Source: UBA8752 sp040261275 (GTDB lineage: Bacteria; Bacteroidota; Bacteroidia; Flavobacteriales_D; Sanyastnellaceae). Taken from it: a DNA stretch of 64,000 nucleotides. The stretch is from NCBI GenBank assembly GCA_040261275.1, contig JBDQOI010000003.1, positions 1-64,000 on the forward strand, in the 5' to 3' direction. Within the stretch, counting starts at the first letter, position 1. Each line of letters starts with the position of its first letter. The notes under the pieces are model-generated. The model was not told the DNA's origin. It worked only from the letters and a program-made list of their open reading frames with translations, and did not search any database. A program made the translations under genes and the position numbers. Below are positions 17,297 to 25,435 of the stretch, in pieces.

Positions 17297-19249
17297 ATGT
17301 TCCCACGCACCCTCCTCACCGCACTGGCCCTCGCCTGCTTCGGCACGCCTTCCTTCTCCGCAACGGAGGAGAACGAAAAGGAAGTCCGTCATGCCATTGA
17401 CCACGTCACGGTCTACCGCCAAGGCGCCCAGATCAAGCGAACGGCGACCACCGTCATTCCGTCCGGCACCGCCACGCTCAACTTCCCGGACTTGCCCACT
17501 TCCATCGACCCGAGCGAAGTCCGCATCACGGGAACGGGTGACTTCACCATCCTCTCCGTTACCCACCGGTATCAGACCGACACCCTCAGCGGAGCGGAGA
17601 GTCAAGCCGAACGCGAACGGCTCCAGATCGAGCGCAACGAACTGTACCACGACATGCAACAGGAGCAGCATTGGTACACCATCCTCGACAAGGAAGAACA
17701 ACTGCTCTCTGCTCACAACCAGTTCACGGTCAAGGACAGTGGGGTCGATCTCGCACGGCTTATAGACGCCACCACATTCATGCGCGAACGCCGCATTGAA
17801 TTGTTGCAGGAACGCAAAGCCATTGACCAACGCATCGCCGACCTGCAGGAATCCATGACCAAGATCGACCTCGCCATGGCCGCACTGCCGCCCCTGCGCA
17901 CCGAGACCCACCTCGAAATGCTCATCCACACGGAAGCAAAGGCACAGACCAGCGGCGCCATCAGCTTTGGTTACTGGATGCAGAATGCCGGATGGGACCC
18001 GGCCTACAATGCCCGCGTGGAAAGCGTGGCCGACCCACTCAAACTTGAGAGTATCGCACTCGTTCACCAGCGGACAGGAGAAGATTGGGAACGCGTCGAC
18101 CTCAGCGTCTCCACCGGCACGCCCAACCGGAACCGTTCCAAACCGCACCTCTCCCCGTGGTTTCTCCATGCCAACCACCAGGGCAACCGGGGTGCCGCCT
18201 CCTCCGCAGCGGCAGCCGCAAACAATTGGCTCAAGACCCAACCTTACAACCCTTCGGTACGCCAAGTGCGCGGCCAACTTTACGATGCCCAAGGCCAACC
18301 GCTCATCGGCGCCACGGTCAGCGTGCCGGGCGGCCGTTCCGTCGTCACCGACATCAATGGCTTCTACATGATCGATGTGCCGCAAAATGCGCGCAACATC
18401 AGCTACCAGAGCGCGGGCATGGTGGCCGAAAACATCAACGTCTCCAACGCGGTGATGAATGTCGCTCTGGCCCCTGCCATGGAAATGCTGGATGAAGTCT
18501 CCGTGGCCTACTTCGCCGACGGCATTGCCGTGGAAGAAGACGCCGAGCGCGGATCGCTCTTCGGCAGCCGCAGGGAGCGCGAGGCGGAACGGGCCGCCCA
18601 AGCCTTCGATTACGCCTCCGTCACCGTGCAGAGCACGCCCACCCAGACGCGCTTCGACATCGACGCCAAATACAGCATCGCCTCGGATGGGGTGGTACAA
18701 TCCGTGCGCATCAAGAACATGGAGATCCCGGCAGAATTCCTGTACGAAGCCACGCCCAAACTGGACGCCCAAGCCTATCTGATGGCCCACATCATGGACT
18801 GGGAGGAACTCGATCTGATCAGCGGCCGGTTGCGCATCTATTTCGAGGACGACTTCGTGGGCGAGAGCTCCCTCGTGCTCAACCTCGCCTCTGACACGCT
18901 CAGCCTTTCCCTCGGACCAGATCCGGCCATACAGGTGCGCCGCAAACTGGAGGGGCACAACAACAAGACCAACGTCATCAGCGGCAAGCGCGAGCTCGAA
19001 CGCGAATGGGAAATTTCAGTCGACAACCGCAAACGGCAGCCCATCCGCATCGTGATTGACGACCAGCTCCCGCTCTCCAACGACGAGGATGTGGAGGTCA
19101 AGGCGGAAGCCCTGGGAGGCGGCAAACTCGACAAGGAAACCGGCCGCGTCGAATGGGACCTCATCGTCAAACCGGGACAGCGGGAGGATTTACGGTTCAA
19201 GTACAGCGTCCAAGCTCCACGCGAAGTCCCCATCCGCTTGGACAGCTGA
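17297..19249 (+). CDS. DUF4139 domain protein (MuiA-like) with an inserted carboxypeptidase-regulatory-like domain
   Basis: 650 residues with signal peptide MFPRTLLTALALACFGTPSFS. N-terminal DUF4140 module (IDHVTVYRQGAQIKRTATTVIPSG), a coiled coil (about residues 95-200, QAERERLQIERNELYHDMQQ onward), then the DUF4139 beta domain (FGYWMQNAGWDPAYNARVESV). An internal segment near residues 325-390 (VRGQLYDAQGQPLIGATVSV, VVTDINGFYMID) is a carboxypeptidase D regulatory-like beta sandwich. It ends with the family's EWEISVDNRKRQPIRIVIDDQLPLSNDEDVEV. Probably periplasmic or outer-membrane-linked; biochemical role unknown. Followed by a strong terminator. Confidence 0.85.
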   Translation: MFPRTLLTALALACFGTPSFSATEENEKEVRHAIDHVTVYRQGAQIKRTATTVIPSGTATLNFPDLPTSIDPSEVRITGTGDFTILSVTHRYQTDTLSGAESQAERERLQIERNELYHDMQQEQHWYTILDKEEQLLSAHNQFTVKDSGVDLARLIDATTFMRERRIELLQERKAIDQRIADLQESMTKIDLAMAALPPLRTETHLEMLIHTEAKAQTSGAISFGYWMQNAGWDPAYNARVESVADPLKLESIALVHQRTGEDWERVDLSVSTGTPNRNRSKPHLSPWFLHANHQGNRGAASSAAAAANNWLKTQPYNPSVRQVRGQLYDAQGQPLIGATVSVPGGRSVVTDINGFYMIDVPQNARNISYQSAGMVAENINVSNAVMNVALAPAMEMLDEVSVAYFADGIAVEEDAERGSLFGSRREREAERAAQAFDYASVTVQSTPTQTRFDIDAKYSIASDGVVQSVRIKNMEIPAEFLYEATPKLDAQAYLMAHIMDWEELDLISGRLRIYFEDDFVGESSLVLNLASDTLSLSLGPDPAIQVRRKLEGHNNKTNVISGKRELEREWEISVDNRKRQPIRIVIDDQLPLSNDEDVEVKAEALGGGKLDKETGRVEWDLIVKPGQREDLRFKYSVQAPREVPIRLDS

Positions 19250-19300
19250 CGCTATTGACGGGAGGAATACCCCGCTTGCCTGCGGTTCCAATGGCCCACG

Positions 19301-19328
19301 AAAAAGGCCCGCTTTTGGCGGGCCTTTT
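19301..19328. terminator. Bidirectional intrinsic terminator
   Basis: GCCCGC (19307-19312) pairs with GCGGGC (19318-19323), flanked by A5 and T4 tracts. It lies between the convergent DUF4139 gene and the amidohydrolase gene and serves both. Confidence 0.85.
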
Positions 19329-19359
19329 CATGTTCTGCTCAACGTCTACGCTGAACCAA

Positions 19360-20694
19360 TCAACGGCCGTCTGCAGCGCGTTGGGCGTCGTACTTGGCCT
19401 TATACTTTTCGTACAACTGGATTTGCTTGTTATCGAGCACGACATCGCGGCCCTGCACCCAAGCGTGGCGGACATCATTGCCCATCATGTCCAAAGCATC
19501 GCCCGCTGAAATGAAGAGGGTCGCGTCCTTGCCGCGCTCGAGGGAACCGCACTCACCATCGATCCCCAGAATTTGGGCGGTGGACAGCGTTAACGCGCGC
19601 ACAGCCTGCTCGTACTCCAGGCCGTATGCCACAGCCGTTCCCGCGAAGAAAGGCAGGTTCCGCGTGTTCATCTCGGGCATGCGGCCCTCCCCTTGCAGGC
19701 AGTACTCCACGCCTTCGTCCTCGAGCAACTTGGGCAACTTGTAAGGCAGGTCGATGTCGTCCTCCGCAAAGCGCGGCACGGAATGGGTACGCAACACCAT
19801 CACGGCGATGTCATTCTCGCGCAGTGGATCAGCCATCATCCAACTGTCCAAACCGCCGACCAACACGACCCTCTCAAGGTCTTCGGCCCGCTTGAAACGG
19901 ATGACCTCGGCGATTTGCTTGGCGTCACCCGCATGTACGAACAACGTCTTGGCACCATAGGCAGTGCGGTCTCCCGAAGCGAATAGGCCGCGCATGGCCT
20001 CCATCCGGAGGTCGCGCTTCGCGGGCGTCCCCGAAGCATAGGCCCGGGCCCGACCGAAGAAATCCGTGATCTCGTGGAGCTGCTGGTCGTAGGTCTTGCG
20101 CTTGCGCAATTGCGCCCGGCCATCCTCAAAATGCTTGTGGTGGGTGGAAGGCCAATACAGGTGTATCCCATCGTCGGCACGCACAATGGCATCCTCCCAA
20201 TTCCAAGCGTCAAAGTGGACCACGGAGCTCGAGCCGCCGATGACCCCACCGCGCGGCGTGATTTGGCCCATCAGCACCCCATTGGTGCGGACGGTCGGTG
20301 TGATGTCAGACGCGGCATTGTAGGCAATGACGCTGCGCACATTCGGCTTGAACGTACCGACCTCCTGGTAATCCCGAGACGCCCGTACCGCCGCCACTTC
20401 CATGAGGCCCAGCGTGCTGTTGGGCGCGATGAAGCCGGGATAGACATGCATGCCTTCGGCGTCGACCACACGATCGTAGCGCTTCTGGTCCACATCGCGG
20501 GCCGCACCCACGAAGTCGATAAATCCGTCCGCAAATCCGACAGCGGCATTTTCAATGGCTTCCCCCGTACCGAGGTGGGCAGTGCCACCCAACACGAGGA
20601 TGCGCTGGTTTTGCGGCGCGCCTGGCGTCAGGTTGGGCTGGGCTGCAGCGCCAATGGCAAACGCGAGGAGGGCGAAGAGAAAGGGAGCTTTCAT
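19360..20694 (-). CDS. Secreted amidohydrolase family protein (second gene of pair)
   Basis: 444 residues from ATG 20694, which starts a clean signal peptide (MKAPFLFALLAFAIGAAAQ). The composite-domain beta strands (ILVLGGTAHLGTGEAIENAAVGFADGFIDFVG) and MHVYPGFIAPNSTLG are amidohydrolase-like, but the usual metal-binding HxH is replaced by APN, so it may lack the standard metal site. An in-frame ATG at 20733 overlaps the upstream stop (ATGA) and would add 13 residues including two glutamates. Likely coupled to the larger amidohydrolase and exported to the periplasm. Substrate unknown. Confidence 0.85.
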   Translation of the reverse strand: MKAPFLFALLAFAIGAAAQPNLTPGAPQNQRILVLGGTAHLGTGEAIENAAVGFADGFIDFVGAARDVDQKRYDRVVDAEGMHVYPGFIAPNSTLGLMEVAAVRASRDYQEVGTFKPNVRSVIAYNAASDITPTVRTNGVLMGQITPRGGVIGGSSSVVHFDAWNWEDAIVRADDGIHLYWPSTHHKHFEDGRAQLRKRKTYDQQLHEITDFFGRARAYASGTPAKRDLRMEAMRGLFASGDRTAYGAKTLFVHAGDAKQIAEVIRFKRAEDLERVVLVGGLDSWMMADPLRENDIAVMVLRTHSVPRFAEDDIDLPYKLPKLLEDEGVEYCLQGEGRMPEMNTRNLPFFAGTAVAYGLEYEQAVRALTLSTAQILGIDGECGSLERGKDATLFISAGDALDMMGNDVRHAWVQGRDVVLDNKQIQLYEKYKAKYDAQRAADGR

Positions 20695-20729
20695 GGCTTC
20701 AGTGTTTTGGAATTCTTTCGTTGGACGGC

Positions 20730-23700
20730 TCATCGGTTCTCCTCGGTCATGGTGTCACAGTGGTAATGGGGCGGAATCCGCTCCATCGGCTTTCGTTTGT
20801 CGGCCCCTGGCGCGTCCAACATCTTCTGGATCAAGCGGGCCCGCTCACTGCGGATCGCGGCGCGCATGGCCACGTCCTCATCCTGATCAAAGAGGCGCCG
20901 TCCATCGACATAGGTCTGCTCGCACTGGGCGTAAATGGAGAGCGGATGGTCGGACCAGACGACGAGGTCGGCATCCTTTCCGGCTTCCAACGAGCCCATT
21001 CTGTGGTCCAAGTGGAGCAGCTTCGCCGGGTTCAGCGTCACGAACTTGAGCGCCTCTTCTTCCGGAACCCCTCCGTACTTGACGGCCTTGGCGGCCTCCT
21101 GGTTGAGACGGCGGGCCATCTCGCGGTCGTCGGAATTGAAAGCGGTCACTACGCCGTTCTCCCACAGCAGCGCGCCATTGTATGGAATAGCGTCCTTCAC
21201 CTCGAATTTGTAGGCCCACCAGTCGCTGAAGCTCGACCCACCGGCGCCGTGCTCGGCCATCTTGTCGGCCACCTTGTACCCCTCGAGGATGTGCGTGAAC
21301 GTGTTCAAGGTGAAGCCCATGGAGTCGGCGACGTGCATCAGCATGTTGATCTCATCCTGGCGGTAACTGTGGCAGGTAACGAAACGTTCGGCGTTCAGAA
21401 TCTGCAGCAAGGTCTCCAGCTCCAGGTCGCGGCGGGGAGCCTTCGGGCCGCCTCCCTTGCGCAGAATGCGGCGGGGGGTCGCCTTGCGCGCAGCCTCGTA
21501 GCGGTCCCATTCCTCGCCGTACTCACGGGCGCGGTGGAAGTGGTCGTAGTAGACCTGCTCCACGCCCATCCGGGTTTGTGGGAAGCGTACCGTCTGGTAG
21601 TCCCCCCAATTGGACTGCTTCACATTCTCCCCGAGGGCGAACTTGATGAAAGGGTCGGCCCCCTCAATCTTCATCTCTTCCGGCGACATGCCCCAGCGGA
21701 ATTTGATGATGCCGCTTTGGCCGCCGATCGGGTTGGCCGAACCGTGCAGAATCTGACCCGCCGTCACACCACCGGCCAGGTGACGGTAAACGTTGACGTC
21801 CTCGCTGTTCACTACGGTTCCGATGCTGACCTCGGCGCTGGAGGCCTGTGTACCCTCATTGATGCCGCGGCTCGCGGCGATGTGGGTGTGCTCGTCCAAG
21901 ATGCCCGGAGTGATGTGCTTGCCCTTGGCGTCGATTCGGGTCAATTCGGGTGCCATCTTCCCAAAGACGGTGACCGGGTCCAGTTCCTTGCCCACAGCCA
22001 CGATGCGCCCCTTGTGGACGATCACCTCTCCGTCTTCAATCTTGCCTTCGGGCCCGCAAGTCCAAACCGTCGCACCAACAAAATGCCAGCTGCCCTGATT
22101 GGGCAATTGGGTGCGGCCATAGGCACTGAAGGGATAGAGCATCGGGGCCCCGCCCGTCGCCTCATCCACTTCGGCTTCTCCATCGGGTTCCCCGACAGTA
22201 CCCTCGGCTGTGCCCTCCTCCCCTTTGCCTTCTTCTGAAGTTCGGCTTTTAGTACCGGCCTCCTGTCGCAGAGCCGCCCACTCCATCCACTCGCCGTCGG
22301 GACGCTCCCCGCGGCCATCTATGATGCGGCTTCCCTCGTAGACGTTGCCCACCAATCGGTAAGTTCCCTGCTCATCATCGATCAGCCGCAGGACCATGTC
22401 CCGCCCGTCGATGGACACCTTGGCCTTGCCGGCCAACGAGTCGATTTCCTCTTCCGCAGTGCCAGCGTTCCACCAGCGGCCTCGGGGGCCTTTCTCTCCA
22501 TCCTTGATTTCGAGCACCAGGTCCCGGCCTTCCAGGTTCAAACTGTAGCGGCCCGCAATGGCCACCTTCTCCAATGGCTTCAGCTCATTCGGCTTTCCCT
22601 GAACCACATTCCAATGCAAGGTGGTTCCCTCCTCGAACAAGGGCCCATCACAAACGAGGAAGTTGGCTTCGCGTCCTGCCGCTATCTGGCCCACGCGGTC
22701 CGAAGCGCCGATCATCTCGGCCGGAACCCTGGTCAACGCATCCAAGGCCTTGTCCGCAGGCAAACCGTTGGCCACGGCCTTGCGCACATTCGCCAGGAAC
22801 TCGGAACCCTTGTTCACCCCGTTCATAGTGAGGGCCATGGGAATGCCCGCAGCCGACACGCGACCGGGGTTCTCTGGCGCCCACTCCCATTGCTTCATCT
22901 CGGACAAGGACACCAGCCGCGCCAAATAAGGGTCGCTTACGTCGATGGCCGACGGAAAGTCCACCGGCACAATCATGGCGCCCCCCGACGCCGCCACCTC
23001 ATCCAGTCGACGGTAGCTATCCCCTCCTCCGAGGAAGGCGTATTGCACACCAAACTCATCGCCCACCTTGTCAGAGCGCAGAACATCCTGCCAATTGCCC
23101 GCCGCAAAGAAGTGCGGCAAATCGGCCGCCGCGGTGAACGCCTCCAAGGATAAATTCCGCTCCTCCGGCGCATCAAATTGAGCATACCATTCAGCATCAC
23201 AGAACGTCTGGCGCAACAGGGCGATACTCCCCATCAAAGAACTCGGGTAGCTCTGCTTTGATGAACCCTTGGAAAAGCTGTGCCACGCCGCCACCCGAGG
23301 CTCCAGAACGGCATCATTGGCATCATCCGACAACGCCACCAGCGCGGCCGTTCCCCGAACAATGCCGTCTTCGCGGTGTGTCACCACTGCGCCAAAACCG
23401 CCCGATCGATAAGCATCGGCCTTCTTTCCCGGAACAAAAGCCGCAGCGGCCTCGAATTCCGGGTGCAACGCGCTGTTCCACCCCAGTGCCGTCTCCGTAT
23501 CCTCCCGGTCGTAGTGGGGCTTTCCGTCCCAGCGGGAACGCTCCCCTGTTTTTACACCCCAACCGGAATAGAGGTCCACGAAGGAGGGGTAAATCTCCTT
23601 GCCGGAAAGGTCATGACGGACCACGGGTTCCGTGGTCGTGAAAGTGCCGGATCCCACCGCTTCGATTCTGCCTCTCCGGACCGCGATATATCCATCGATC

Positions 23701-23864
23701 AACGTCTCATCGGCATTTAGGTGAACGGTCGCTCCTTCGAAGACGTTCAGTTCTGCGCGCACGTCAGTGGTTCCGTTCACGGGAAAGGTGGAACCCTGAG
23801 CGAAAAGGGCCGTGCCCCAATGGGACGAAAGCACGAGGGAAACGAGGAAAAAAATGCGGTTCAT
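20730..23864 (-). CDS. Large secreted protein with two amidohydrolase domains
   Basis: 1044 residues with signal peptide MNRIFFLVSLVLSSHWGTALFAQ. The first half has an imidazolonepropionase-like layout (HLNADETLIDGYIAVRRGRIEAVG; SGKEIYPSFVDLYSGWG) with the HxH replaced, and the second half a complete amidohydrolase (HITPGILDEHTHIAAS with metal-binding HTH, later FVTCHSYRQDEI, and FNSDDREMARRLNQEAAKA for the catalytic aspartate). C-terminal GSLEAGKDADLVVWSDHPLS is standard. So one degenerate and one apparently active domain. ATG 23864 starts the signal peptide. Confidence 0.88.
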   Translation of the reverse strand: MNRIFFLVSLVLSSHWGTALFAQGSTFPVNGTTDVRAELNVFEGATVHLNADETLIDGYIAVRRGRIEAVGSGTFTTTEPVVRHDLSGKEIYPSFVDLYSGWGVKTGERSRWDGKPHYDREDTETALGWNSALHPEFEAAAAFVPGKKADAYRSGGFGAVVTHREDGIVRGTAALVALSDDANDAVLEPRVAAWHSFSKGSSKQSYPSSLMGSIALLRQTFCDAEWYAQFDAPEERNLSLEAFTAAADLPHFFAAGNWQDVLRSDKVGDEFGVQYAFLGGGDSYRRLDEVAASGGAMIVPVDFPSAIDVSDPYLARLVSLSEMKQWEWAPENPGRVSAAGIPMALTMNGVNKGSEFLANVRKAVANGLPADKALDALTRVPAEMIGASDRVGQIAAGREANFLVCDGPLFEEGTTLHWNVVQGKPNELKPLEKVAIAGRYSLNLEGRDLVLEIKDGEKGPRGRWWNAGTAEEEIDSLAGKAKVSIDGRDMVLRLIDDEQGTYRLVGNVYEGSRIIDGRGERPDGEWMEWAALRQEAGTKSRTSEEGKGEEGTAEGTVGEPDGEAEVDEATGGAPMLYPFSAYGRTQLPNQGSWHFVGATVWTCGPEGKIEDGEVIVHKGRIVAVGKELDPVTVFGKMAPELTRIDAKGKHITPGILDEHTHIAASRGINEGTQASSAEVSIGTVVNSEDVNVYRHLAGGVTAGQILHGSANPIGGQSGIIKFRWGMSPEEMKIEGADPFIKFALGENVKQSNWGDYQTVRFPQTRMGVEQVYYDHFHRAREYGEEWDRYEAARKATPRRILRKGGGPKAPRRDLELETLLQILNAERFVTCHSYRQDEINMLMHVADSMGFTLNTFTHILEGYKVADKMAEHGAGGSSFSDWWAYKFEVKDAIPYNGALLWENGVVTAFNSDDREMARRLNQEAAKAVKYGGVPEEEALKFVTLNPAKLLHLDHRMGSLEAGKDADLVVWSDHPLSIYAQCEQTYVDGRRLFDQDEDVAMRAAIRSERARLIQKMLDAPGADKRKPMERIPPHYHCDTMTEENR

Positions 23865-23886
23865 GACGGGTTGTGAATCGAGACCG

Positions 23887-23894
23887 GCAAGATA
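23887..23894 (-). promoter_or_regulatory. -7-like element of the amidohydrolase operon
   Basis: TATCTTGC on the minus strand, 22 bases before ATG 23864. Confidence 0.4.
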
Positions 23895-23934
23895 TCGGGA
23901 ACCCGCTAATGCACGCACGGGCACGTCCATGTAC

Positions 23935-23947
23935 TTGGCAAGGCCAA
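23935..23947. promoter_or_regulatory. Inverted repeat upstream of nfu
   Basis: TTGGC-AAG-GCCAA lies about 20 bases upstream of the nfu start, just before its promoter-like box. The same half-site words occur in the dinB palindrome at 27491-27509, in the opposite arrangement. A regulator site is possible but unproven. Confidence 0.3.
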
Positions 23948-23953
23948 CTGTTC

Positions 23954-23961
23954 GATATTCG
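23954..23961 (+). promoter_or_regulatory. -7-like element of nfu
   Basis: GATATTCG, ending exactly four bases before ATG 23966. Confidence 0.45.
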
Positions 23962-23965
23962 CTTC

Positions 23966-24595
23966 ATGAGCCAACCCGTCAGCGTCTATGCGGAAATGAC
24001 CCCGAATCCCGAGGTCATGAAATTCGTGGCCGACCGCCCCCTCATCGAAGGCGCGTCGCAGGCCGAGTTCAACAGCAAATCCGCTGCAATCGGCTATTCC
24101 AGCCTCGCCGAGGAGTTGTTCAACTTCCCCTTCGTTGCCGGTGTCTTCATCAGCGGCAGCTTCGTTTCGGTCACCAAGGACGACACCATCGGATGGGAAA
24201 TGATCACCATGCAGATGCGCGAATACGTCCAAACCTGGTTGTCCGAGCATGAAACCGCCGTGGAGAAGGTTCCCCCGGTTGCGCCCAAGGCCCCTACCGA
24301 ATCGGTGGGCAAGGGCAGTGAAATGCCCGGCGCGGTCGCATTGAACGATGCCGACATCGTCCCCACCGAACACGACGAGGCCATTGTAGCGCTCTTGGAG
24401 GAATTCGTGCGTCCGGCCGTGGAAGCCGACGGAGGCGCCATTGACTTCCGCGCATTCGTGGAAGGAACGGTACACGTCCGTCTTCGTGGTGCCTGTGCCG
24501 GATGCCCCTCCTCCACGGCCACCCTGAAGGATGGCATCGAACGGCTGCTCACCTCCAAGCTCGACGTCGTACAATCCGTTGTGGCGTCCGTCTGA
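23966..24595 (+). CDS. NifU family Fe-S cluster scaffold/carrier protein
   Basis: 209 residues. An N-terminal Nfu_N domain (YAEMTPNPEVMKFVADRPLIEG; FVAGVFISGSFVSVTKDD) is joined by a linker to a C-terminal NifU domain (LLEEFVRPAVEADGGAIDFRAF) carrying the CxxC of GACAGCPSSTATLKDGIERLL, which holds a bridging 4Fe-4S cluster between two protomers. Delivers clusters to apo-proteins. ATG 23966 follows a promoter box; the longer frame from 23873 overlaps the divergent gene region. Three bases separate it from the XRE regulator. Confidence 0.92.
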   Translation: MSQPVSVYAEMTPNPEVMKFVADRPLIEGASQAEFNSKSAAIGYSSLAEELFNFPFVAGVFISGSFVSVTKDDTIGWEMITMQMREYVQTWLSEHETAVEKVPPVAPKAPTESVGKGSEMPGAVALNDADIVPTEHDEAIVALLEEFVRPAVEADGGAIDFRAFVEGTVHVRLRGACAGCPSSTATLKDGIERLLTSKLDVVQSVVASV

Positions 24596-24598
24596 ACC

Positions 24599-25297
24599 AT
24601 GGCGGACCCCTCGCGCATCGGCTCCCAGCTTCGGCATTTCCGCAAACAGCGCGGCTGGACCCAGACCGACCTCGCTGAGCGGACGGGGTTGAAGCGCACC
24701 GCTCTGGGTGCCTACGAAGAAGGGCGGGCAGAACCGAGATTGGCCGCCCTCGTGCGTTTGGCACACATCCTCAATGTCTCCCTCGATGCCCTCGTGCTGG
24801 GCGGCACGGAAAACCGGATGGAGCAAGACGTCCGGGTGCTGCCCATCCCCGTGGACCGCGACACGGAGTTTGAGCGCATCACCGCTGTGGGCGCCAAAGC
24901 CGCTGCAGGATATGCAGCCGGATTGGGAGACCCTGAGTGGATCGCGCAACTGCCCCATTTCAGCCTTCCCCTGCCGGAAGTTCCTCAGGACCGCACCTTG
25001 CGGTTCTTTCAAATCGAAGGGGACAGCATGTTGCCCTTGCGAAGCGGGACATGGGTACTCACCGAATTCGTGGAAAGGTTGGACCAACTGGGAACCGGGA
25101 AGCCTCACATTCTCTCCACACGTGAGGACGGCCTGCTGTTCAAGAAAGTGGAATCCCTGCCCGAAAACCAGGGGCTCCTCCAACTGATTTCGACGAACTC
25201 CACCTTCTCGCCTTTTACCTATCCCATCGAGAATATTCGAGAAGCCTGGAAGGCCATTGGCTGGTTTTCAACGGATTGGCCGGAAGCCGCGGAGTAA
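24599..25297 (+). CDS. XRE-family HTH regulator with S24/LexA-like C-terminal domain
   Basis: 232 residues. An HTH_3 domain at residues about 3-62 (RIGSQLRHFRKQRGWTQTDLAERTGLKRTALGAYEEG) is followed by a peptidase S24-type domain with the serine motif IEGDSMLPLRSGTW near residue 142 and a possible lysine in LLFKKVES. Such proteins are repressors, sometimes self-cleaving on DNA damage. It follows nfu by three bases. A damage-response role is an inference from the S24 domain and from the dinB cassette 2 kb downstream; no phage genes are nearby. Confidence 0.88.
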   Translation: MADPSRIGSQLRHFRKQRGWTQTDLAERTGLKRTALGAYEEGRAEPRLAALVRLAHILNVSLDALVLGGTENRMEQDVRVLPIPVDRDTEFERITAVGAKAAAGYAAGLGDPEWIAQLPHFSLPLPEVPQDRTLRFFQIEGDSMLPLRSGTWVLTEFVERLDQLGTGKPHILSTREDGLLFKKVESLPENQGLLQLISTNSTFSPFTYPIENIREAWKAIGWFSTDWPEAAE

Positions 25298-25363
25298 TCC
25301 CTGAATCCTCTTCCGAATCGGCCGCTTATATAATAGGTCCAAAACAGAAATAGTGCTTATCAA

Positions 25364-25390
25364 AAGACTATAAACGACTACAAAACGACT
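25364..25390. promoter_or_regulatory. Three phased GACT repeats upstream of the metalloprotease gene
   Basis: AAGACTA, ACGACTA and ACGACTT with GACT at 25366, 25376 and 25387, about one helical turn apart, in an AT-rich stretch after the regulator gene. Could be an operator or activator site for the downstream gene. Confidence 0.3.
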
Positions 25391-25423
25391 TAACGAGAAG
25401 TGGCAGGAACGATGATCCGTTGC

Positions 25424-25431
25424 TATCTTCA
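25424..25431 (+). promoter_or_regulatory. -7-like element of the metalloprotease gene
   Basis: TATCTTCA, ending exactly four bases before ATG 25436, which supports that start over 25400. Confidence 0.45.
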
Positions 25432-25435
25432 AGCT

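Noticed and set aside
17282..18958. 558-codon minus-strand frame
   Set aside because: Antisense to the DUF4139 gene; no protein-like features or signal peptide.
24599..25297. XRE/S24 gene as a prophage repressor
   Set aside because: No integrase, terminase, capsid or att-like repeats nearby; flanks are housekeeping or secreted-protein genes.
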